Shown here: positions 56,961 through 64,000 of the stretch, one piece after another
Layout of the letters: each line of letters starts with the position of its first letter
Position numbering within the stretch: the first letter of the stretch is position 1
Source: Sarcomyxa edulis
Lineage: Eukaryota; Basidiomycota; Agaricomycetes; Agaricales; Mycenaceae
Direction of reading: 5' to 3'
NCBI GenBank assembly: GCA_009761415.1
Contig: QUOL01000005.1
Span: 372,001-436,000 of the forward strand
DNA length: 64,000 nt
The notes under the pieces: generated by a model
Seen by the model: only the letters and a program-made list of their open reading frames with translations
What the model was told of the DNA's origin: nothing
Databases searched by the model: none
Made by a program: the position numbers and the translations under genes

Positions 56961-58008
56961 GGCGCTGATTGGGAAGGAAGATGTTGCTGGAGTAGCTTTG
57001 AGCTCGATGGTTTTATAGTAAGGAGGAATATTCCAAACAGAACCCAGGGTATCTAGAGCCGGTGATAGATAATAGCAATGCTTACATCCTGGACATCGAG
57101 CGCTTAACGTACGATCTGGCTCACATGAACGCGTTGGAAGGTAGTGCGAGAATCTCGCAACACATGAGGGGGAAAGCAAGGAGAAGGAGCATTTGACCTG
57201 CTGATAGTTACGAGAATAAATTGAATCTCAGATGTTGCACTAAACACAGTGGCAAGTTAGACGCCGTCAGTCTCAGACGCTCAAGAGGATATGGTTTAGG
57301 ATCGCACCGGTCGATTAGACAGATAGGCCACTTCAACGAATGGAAGCAAGGAGACTTCGGATAGGTTGTTCATTTGGCCGCAGGAATTTCGTGGAAGTAC
57401 CATGGCACACATGTTATCCACAGTTTTGCCAGGATCAAGGTAGTGGATTAACATCCTTAGTACCGGCCTCAGCATCTTCCGACACTGAGTAAGGATCATA
57501 GACCCTGGAGCACGATGGAATCGGATGGATTTGGAATAGAAAGACAGGATGCACGACATATCATAGTGATAGTTTTTCGATCACTGCCAGCCTGGTCAGC
57601 AAGCGCTTGGAAGCTAATACAATTCTTCACTTTATCCCATTTGATCTTGTTTCCACCTATCCTCTTCCGACAGGTTTTTCCGTAGAATCGAAGCAATTTT
57701 GAGTCTTTGACATGAGAGTCTTCATGGAGTTTTGAACTTGTTTTGAACAGATGAGCAGACTCCGACCCGAACTCGGTAAGTCCCGGGCGTTTGCTTCCAT
57801 TCCACTGCAAGTCGTACTCAAACTATACTAACACCTATCGTTGTATCTGAAATCTGCTCAAAGATTACTAATGACAAACGACTAGTCCACTAACTTGAAG
57901 GGTGCGAGTTCTGCGGAACCGTAACTTGCATTCTGTCCTGCCAGGTGCTACGAGCTCCAATCGCAGGCGCAGTGTACGCTCAATTATCTCGACTGAGCTG
58001 CTGATTTC
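56961..58008. other. Interval upstream of both the helical protein and the mini-exon gene
   Basis: A minus-strand frame from 57179 runs into the helical protein gene without a better start. Pieces at 57296-57810 show no motif and may be relics. Likely a divergent promoter region. Confidence 0.3.
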
Positions 58009-60723
58009 ATGGGTATCCAAAGTACTATGCAGAATCTAGGAAGGGGAGTTGGAAAAACTAGGCGACAGCATTACTCTCGATCCGCACAACTCGTAGCATG
58101 TTGCCGAAGCCTCTACCATGAGCTCCAATCCCTATCCCCTCAAGAGTACGCTGATGAATTAGGGTCAGGAGATCTACCGAAGTCAGTGATTGGGTCCCTC
58201 TCCAGATATTGATACCAACTCTGTCTAGGGTTTTTGAAGCAGCTGAGAAAGCTATCACCAGCGTTGTCCAGGCGGAGAAATCTCCCAAAGAAGACATCGT
58301 CGATGATATTTTCGATGCGTTCAAAAGCAACATAATCACATATTCCAAAAGGCGGTTCCCCGGGAAGGTAAGTGATCTTGCGCAAGAGCTGCTCTAAATC
58401 AAGGCTATACTGAATGTCAGCTCGACGATCTTCAATCGAAGATGGATGAGGCTTGTCGAAAGGATAAGCAATCCTCGACGAGACGCATCATTGTCGACCT
58501 CAAACGAAAGGCTCAGGCGAGAATTGCTTTATCTTGCGAAATGCGACTTCCGTCTGAAAGCTTGAGGACTCATTCCTGCAGAAACCCCTCGATGACGGTA
58601 ATCTCATAAAGCTGGATATAGTCTGGAGCGGAACTGCGACGGATTTAAGAAAAGAAGGTGACCCAGTCGGTAGTCGTGAGTTTTCGCGGACATAGTCTCT
58701 TGTGGGAGAGAAAACTCACGCCTCAGGCCTCTTCCCTAGAACTGAAGGTTGGACCTAGTTCGACGCTAGATGCCATTCTCTGGCTTTTGGCCCAGCGACA
58801 TCCGACCCGTGTCGCATCTAATCCACACCTATACTCTAGCTCGGCCATCGAGCGGATCCGTGACTCGAATCTCGAACCTGAGGATACAATAGATCCGGTA
58901 CCGTTCACGGATACCATAGACAAGATCATTCAGTCCAATCGGCTTCCTCTACATGTTCTTGCCGACAAAGAATCTTATGTGTTCCTCAAATCTCCAACGA
59001 ATCCTCGAGTCTTTCGAAATATTTGGACCCTACGGAACGATATCATCTTGAAGGGTGAGTGTCCTCCTATTACTACCTCGATATTGTTAGCCTTCCGCAA
59101 CTATGCGCTACAGATCATACGGGGAGGCTCGAATTAGCTGACAAGTTCACGCGCCATTTTCGTGGAAACATAATTCGCACAAAACGATCTGGAGACTTGA
59201 CCGAAGTCATCCCAAACAAACTTCCTTGGCACGAGTTTCTGTCAAAACGGGTGCTCGTTGGAAATGATCATAATTGGACCATTGAAGATATACCCGAAGA
59301 ACAAACACCTCCTGTTCAGGATCTTAATAAAGTAAGTCGTTCTGTTCTCATTGACATGTTCAAGATTGTTTGACTCGAGGTGTCATGTATAGTACTCCGC
59401 TGACTCGAGTGTATTTGAGACCTCAAGCTCAAGCTCGCAGGTGAGTCCTAGGCTCGATGTATTCCGCAACGTATGTTTCTCATTCTTCGCACGCCAATCG
59501 CCAGTCGACGAACATTCCGTTGCCATTGCCGTCACCTTCGCCCTCGTCGCTCGTTTTGTCTACTTCTGCTTCGAATGACAATGTGAGTGCTAGCTAAATA
59601 ATGGAGTCTATGAACAAAGGGTTTACTTCCTCTCTCTAAGCAATCATTACCATCAGGTTCTTCCTCGAGCCGTCCTCTTCCGAATGTGACAATCATTGGC
59701 AATCCGCGCAGCCTCCTGATAGGTGCTAAAATTTGACTTTTAGGTGCCGCCGCCGCCGCCTTTGTCTACTGCTTCTTCAGCAAGCTCAAGTGTGCGTTTA
59801 GTCTTAAGTCTTTGAGATTCAAATACACTGAGCCATTTTTCTCTCTAGCTGTCGTCCTCAACTACAATTTCTAGCTCAGTCGTAAGTTCCTCGGGCGAAA
59901 ATTCCGAAAGATGCTGAGCATTGTTTCCGTAGAAATCGTCTTTGGAAAACTCGTCCTTGGCCGACACAGCTTTAACGTCAGCCTCTAGTTTGCACGTAAG
60001 TAATGCAGGACATAGTTTGAGTCCCAGAGACTAACCTTTCATACTAGATCCCCTCAGTGCCAGACCCGTCGTTAGCTTCGCCATCTGCTTCAAGTCTGAA
60101 GGTAAATTCCTTGCGCCATATGATCCAGATTTGGGAGGCTCATATATATTCTCAGATACCATCGCTGACCTCGCCGTCGTTGGCTTCAACATCCACCTTG
60201 AATGTTAGTACAGGAAAGCGTACAACTGTTCGCGCAGACTGATTCCATTTCCCAGGTGGCCTCTATAACAACGTCGTCGATGCTCTCTCCGTCTACTTTG
60301 AGTCTGCCGGTAAGTACACCAATGCACATGCTTCGGGCCTCTGAGACTTCATGTCATCTCTAGGTTCCCTCTCCAGCAGATACGCCGTTGGCTTCAACAT
60401 CTACATTAAATGTTGGTAAGACAAGATATAACCCATTATAGGGACTGAATGCGTTTGCCTTAGGTGCATCCGGTGGAAGACTCGTCAAACCCAACGCTTA
60501 CTTCCAAGGTGAGCACGCCCAGGTTGCTGAGTGCAGAAATATACGAATTCTCATTCTGTCACCCTGTGTTGCGAAGAAACCGGATAACCCCTCTCTTGAT
60601 TCTGATAATGCACAGGTAGTCCATGACATGCCCACTTTCTTCCGGGTGAGCGCTGAAAAATTTCTCTTCTAGAAGTCACGGCCGTGGTGGCAACCTATCG
60701 TCGATGTCATTTTCGGATCTTGA
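58009..60723 (+). CDS. Helical/beta-domain protein with a mini-exon-encoded Ser/Pro tail
   Basis: Starts MGIQSTMQNLGRGVGKTRR. Exon 1 is 58009-58181, exon 2 58229-58367, then an exon from about 58422 (LDDLQSKMDEACRKDKQSS). The intron after LKRKAQ begins gc rather than gt. A central domain reads ELKVGPSSTLDAILWLLAQR, DPVPFTDTIDKIIQSNRLPL, HVLADKESYVFLKSPTNP and ends IILK before 59055. ADKFTRHFRGNIIRTKRSGD and FLSKRVLVGNDHNW follow. From 59331 on, at least ten short phase-0 exons encode Ser/Pro/Thr-rich segments, and the last exon (60673-60723) adds SRPWWQPIVDVIFGS. Parts of 58500-58740 could not be joined cleanly. The chimeric gene at 42.4 kb holds a homologous domain. No family name known. Confidence 0.6.
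59400..60520 (+). repeat. Array of phase-0 mini-exons coding Ser/Pro repeats
   Basis: Successive exons, each set off by introns of about 45-65 nt, carry similar words, for example SPSLASTSTLN after IPSLT, LASPSASSLK after PSVPDPS, SMLSPSTLSLP after VASITTS, and PLASTSTLN after VPSPADT. Exon lengths are multiples of three (33 to 78 nt), so any can be skipped without shifting frame. Confidence 0.6.
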
Positions 60724-61348
60724 TGATGATACGCTACCGAACCGTTGTGGGATTGGCGCTACGAAATGAATGGAACGGGAACTATACTTATGTCTTTCCA
60801 ACCGTTTAACAGAACTCAAAACCTAACTTGAAAATTGTTCTACTTATGGACGGGAAAGCTCGCAAGCTAGACCCACGTACAAGATCAATACAAGAATATA
60901 GTTTGGGGTGACGGGGATAGGCGGACAACCCTCGATTACGGGCGCCTTACAGGCGCCACACTAAACCTGTCAATCGAGATTGTCATCTGCCTATTATCTG
61001 GGCATTCCAACGGAGTGATTCCGGAGAAAGCCTACCTGGGGCCCCGATGACATTATTAGCAAAGACCTATATCCAATACCTTAATGTCAGTCGATATTTA
61101 CTAAAATATTTTCGAGTCAAGGCAGAGGATTCAATTGTAAACGGACCAGATACATCAATTGCAAGACGTGCGATACGAGTCAGGTTTCGATTTCAGTTCT
61201 GAAAATTTGCAAGGCATGGTACAGAAAGGTACTCGTAGAAGTGCACTGTCGTTACTGTCGTCATCGTCATCAAAACCTTTCTCTCCGGTCCTTCCTGTCG
61301 AGAAATCAGTCTAAAAAGAAAGGCGAACCCGTCTCATCGTTGAGCCAC
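60724..61348. other. Interval with a possible terminal exon of the PalI gene
   Basis: The minus strand holds a phase-0 stretch with FDDDDDSNDSALLRVPF ending in a stop near 61155. It would follow the CFCCG of the PalI-type gene if the donor GGC-gtgagg is used. Otherwise nothing was seen here. Confidence 0.3.
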
Positions 61349-62093
61349 TCACCTCCTCACGCCACAACAAAAGCAAGCCCTCGCAGAGAGGAATATTACT
61401 GCCAGCCAAGTCAATACTAGAGATGTAAGGACCATCCACACCCCGTTTCCCCAATTGACAACGAATCCATTATTCGTCAGACTTGGGACCTTATTTTTGG
61501 CCACGATAACGAGGGCCAAATCTGCGGCAAGGACCACGCTGGTGACTAGAGCGGTAACTATCGCAAGAATGAGGGTGAAGATGGATATTCCGTGCGATGC
61601 GAGGAAAAGAGAGAAGAACAGCGTCAGGAAGGATAAGCCAGCCGCGATGGGGTGAAGCACGAGAACAACCAGGAGACCCTTTAGAACTGCGTCGACCAGA
61701 CTGGTATTCAAGCCGACTAGTTGGATGAGGTCGTTTGGTATGTCATAACCAAGCCTCGGCTTGGAGCATTCTCCGTCGTTTGTGAGCAAAGTTGGGACAT
61801 TGAGGACACTACAGATTGTGTATACATCCAGGATTCAAGCTCAATGCTTCAAGGAGTAGCACACCAACTCACCTCGTTGCACATACTCCCCATACCCCGA
61901 ACCGTAACTCTGTAGCGATGCTGGTCGCAGGTTGGTCGATTGTCACGGCCTGGACCTCAAGAAGGTAGATGGCCTTGATGATGGGTAATGAGAGGGCTAC
62001 CAGAAGCATCAGAATGAAGGCTCCGAGCAAACATAAGAACGAGATTGTCGAAATGAGGCGATAAGCTGCTAATGGGCGATGATGATATCTCAT
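61349..62093 (-). CDS. PalI/SUR7-family membrane protein
   Basis: Four-span plasma-membrane protein of the SUR7/PalI (Rim9) group; members help pH signalling through the Rim/Pal pathway or organise eisosome-type domains. Two exons (62093-61873, 61808-61349) give 226 residues. Span 1 is LISTISFLCLLGAFILMLLV. The ectodomain has the family signature LRFGVWGVCA, then CSKPRLGYDIP. Spans 2 to 4 are LLVVLVLHPIAAGLSFLTLF, SIFTLILAIVTALVTSVVLA and VWMVLTSLVLTWLAVIFLSA. The stop used is right after CFCCGVRR. An alternative donor six bases earlier would extend the tail with the acidic segment described in the interval downstream. Family call is firm; whether it is PalI proper is not. Confidence 0.85.
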
Positions 62094-62475
62094 GGTGTCT
62101 TAGAGTTCAAAACGCGTGCTGCTTCTTTATATGCTTTTCAGACAGATGTAAAGGGTAGGTGGCGTAGGTGAGAATGATTATCGAGGAGACGAGTGAAGCA
62201 TTTAGACAGACGCTGGATGGAGTCCGATATGGGCGTTCGAACTTGAAAAATCGAACGAAGACGCGTCGAGCCAAAAAAAAAAAAGCCACCAACAGTGAGT
62301 CGCGGTCATTCTCACTCCGATAGGTACTTGCATATTTACTCATTAATTCTGCTTCCAGCGGTGATCATGCAATAGAACAACTTTTATCAACTTGTCTCCC
62401 AGAGATAAATGATCCTAACAGTGGACGGCGCTGAACTGGAGGTGTTGACTCTACTCAGTCTGGAGTATGAAGTGA
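62094..62475. other. Intergenic region
   Basis: Short region upstream of the PalI gene. A poly-A tract lies at 62273-62284. No gene recognised. Confidence 0.4.
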
Positions 62476-64000
62476 TCAAAATATCTCATGATCAATTGGT
62501 ATATGCGTAGTTCCGTCCAACCCCATTTCTTCGTCTGATCCCATTTGCATGATAGCCTCTCTCACTATCAGCGAATGATCGTGGAGCGCCTGACTCTCCG
62601 TCGGCGACGTCCTCCTAGCTACTATCCCTCTGAGAGATAGGATTCTAGATGATTTGTGAGCGCATGAGCAGTAGTCACGCATATGGTCCGTAAATTGCTT
62701 ACAATCGGCAAGCCTTGTGGAGGGGAAAGGTTGAATCAATAAGCACGGTCACTGAATCTAGAAATCGAAAGACTCACCAGCATATTCAAAGACCCTAACA
62801 CAAATGGGAGGGAAGCGCTCCATCTTGTCCGGAAGATCTGCGGTCTGAAGCGGGAACGTGAGCTCGAACGAGGTTGCATGTGAGAGACTACTTGCCCAAG
62901 GTATATACAGGCGGTGAAGAGGTTCAGAGTAGACATAATAGCGAAAACGGCCAGACCTGAGGATGTGGCGTCCATGATTTCATTGATAGGTGGGGGAGAT
63001 GGTAGAAACGAACCTTGCTTGAGAAACGTCTCGCCTAGGTGGCCTCGAGTGCTTCGGATTCGAAAGCAATGCTGATGAACGGATGAACATAGGACGCCAG
63101 GAAAATATGATTATCGCACATACCGTGATTACGAGAGTCGCAGAAATCAAATCCATGCATAAATTACCCAGCTAAAAACAAGCTACAAGTCAGGTCATAC
63201 CCTCATCTTGTCTCAGTATGCTTACGGCAGCAAGCTAAAGGATGTTATGCATGAATTGTGAATAATCATCAGATAGACGAACAGCTCACTCCTAAACGCG
63301 TATGTGTCCCTGGTTTGCCAAAGTTACCGCGTACACACCCCATACGACCAAACCAAGACCATGCAATTGAAGCCACTGGTGACTGCAATATTAGGATTTT
63401 GAAGGCAAAAATGACAGAGCAATTTACCGCCAATGTTTGTTCCGTAGACCCATATGTCCAGAGCTAAAAACGCCACATATATTGGGCACAGTGTATACAA
63501 GATCGTCTTGGTCTTTCCCGTGAAGGCGTAAGCTCGTAGAAGTAGCACCCCTGCACGAAAGATCAGGTTACTGAAAGAGGACGGTACGACTGTAGCGAAC
63601 CTTGCGGGATTGCCGACTTCGAATACTTCAGTATCCAACCGTAGAGAGAAAAGGAACGACGACTCACAAGAGGGATAAAAGCAGCACATGCCGGGAGTAT
63701 GATCCGACGACACGTTTCTAATGCATGACTTGGTAGAATGACCCAGAGAATGGCAGGATAAACCAGAAGAGGATAATAGCGACAGAAGAGATAACAGGCT
63801 TTGACCTTAGTCATAGGAGATCGATGAATCTGCACGAAAAGCGTGTTCAGCGAAGGCAGTCTCTTGGGTTCACATCGATTCGAAAGGTCACCAATGTATA
63901 TTCAGCCTCCAAGCTGAATAAGTCAGACATATCATGTCCAGACATTCACGGAGGAAGGAGCGAAATGCTCACCACAAAAGCCAATCATAGACAAGGAGAG
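62476..64000 (-). CDS. DUF6533-type multipass membrane protein, 5' end outside the window
   Basis: The frame enters from beyond 64000 (minus strand). Visible parts in order: LEAEYTLIHRSPMTKVKACY, then YYPLLVYPAILWVILPSHAL, ETCRRIILPACAAFIPLV, LLLRAYAFTGKTKTILYTLC, and YVAFLALDIWVYGTNI. The next exon (62956-62778) gives LAVFAIMSTLNLFTACIYLG and SLPFVLGSLNML. An 11-nt exon (62713-62703) follows, then the last exon (62644-62476) with LSLRGIVARRTSPTESQALH. This is the layout of the large basidiomycete DUF6533 family of seven-span-like proteins: an acidic T-L-E-x-E-Y entry, R-Y-x-P in span 2, and LRAYA in span 3. Function unknown. The 5' exons at 63.1-64 kb were placed only roughly. Confidence 0.7.

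Overview
This window reads as nuclear DNA of a mushroom-forming basidiomycete (Agaricomycetes). Genes are dense and split by many 45-65 nt introns, with GT..AG ends, CTGAC/CTRAY-like branch sites and a few GC..AG introns. Several genes belong to families typical of Agaricales: BTB proteins with low-complexity tails, multipass membrane proteins of the DUF6533 kind, and DUF6697- and DUF6698-like proteins. Housekeeping genes have clear basidiomycete character: clathrin light chain, SPT7, Cdh1, a penta-EF-hand protein and a HUA1-like protein. Exon ends were set by hand from splice signals, reading frame and remembered family patterns; no search was run.

Layout. 0.2-5.3 kb: clathrin light chain (-), a GH71 alpha-1,3-glucanase (+) and a HUA1-like protein (-). 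7.1-9.0 kb: a secreted GH28 exopolygalacturonase. 10.3-12.5 kb: a TMEM223-like membrane protein and a microbial-type PARG. 12.99-13.22 kb: a 231-bp MITE with TAA target duplications. 13.5-17.9 kb: two BTB genes in tandem. 18.3-19.7 kb: an odd phosphatase-like protein without a catalytic Cys. 20.3-25.1 kb: a penta-EF-hand protein and SPT7 (SAGA). 25.2-30.3 kb: a GNAT gene between two decayed gene copies, then an acidic protein, here called gene X. 30.8 kb: tRNA-Ala with an intron. 31.1-37.1 kb: an ELR-repeat protein, Cdh1 and a second phosphatase-like protein. 39-41.5 kb: a DUF6698-like gene flanked by inverted CTTGCAAG-rich blocks. 42.4-44.3 kb: a chimeric gene. 44.7-52.95 kb: an APH-family kinase, a DUF6697-like protein and a long HSL-type lipase. 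53.8-60.7 kb: a membrane protein, a helical protein and a mini-exon gene. 61.3-64 kb: a PalI/SUR7 protein and the 3' part of a DUF6533-type gene.

How parts relate. SPT7 and gene X seem once to have been head-to-head neighbours whose junction was duplicated. In the left copy SPT7 survives and gene X is a relic; in the right copy the reverse holds. The 42.4 kb gene joins the front half of the 53.8 kb membrane-protein family to the 58.0 kb gene family. Such a fusion hints that the two separate genes act together, and this is the best candidate here for an undescribed system. Exons are uncertain in 43.7-43.9 kb, 49.25-49.45 kb and parts of 54.9-59.1 kb.
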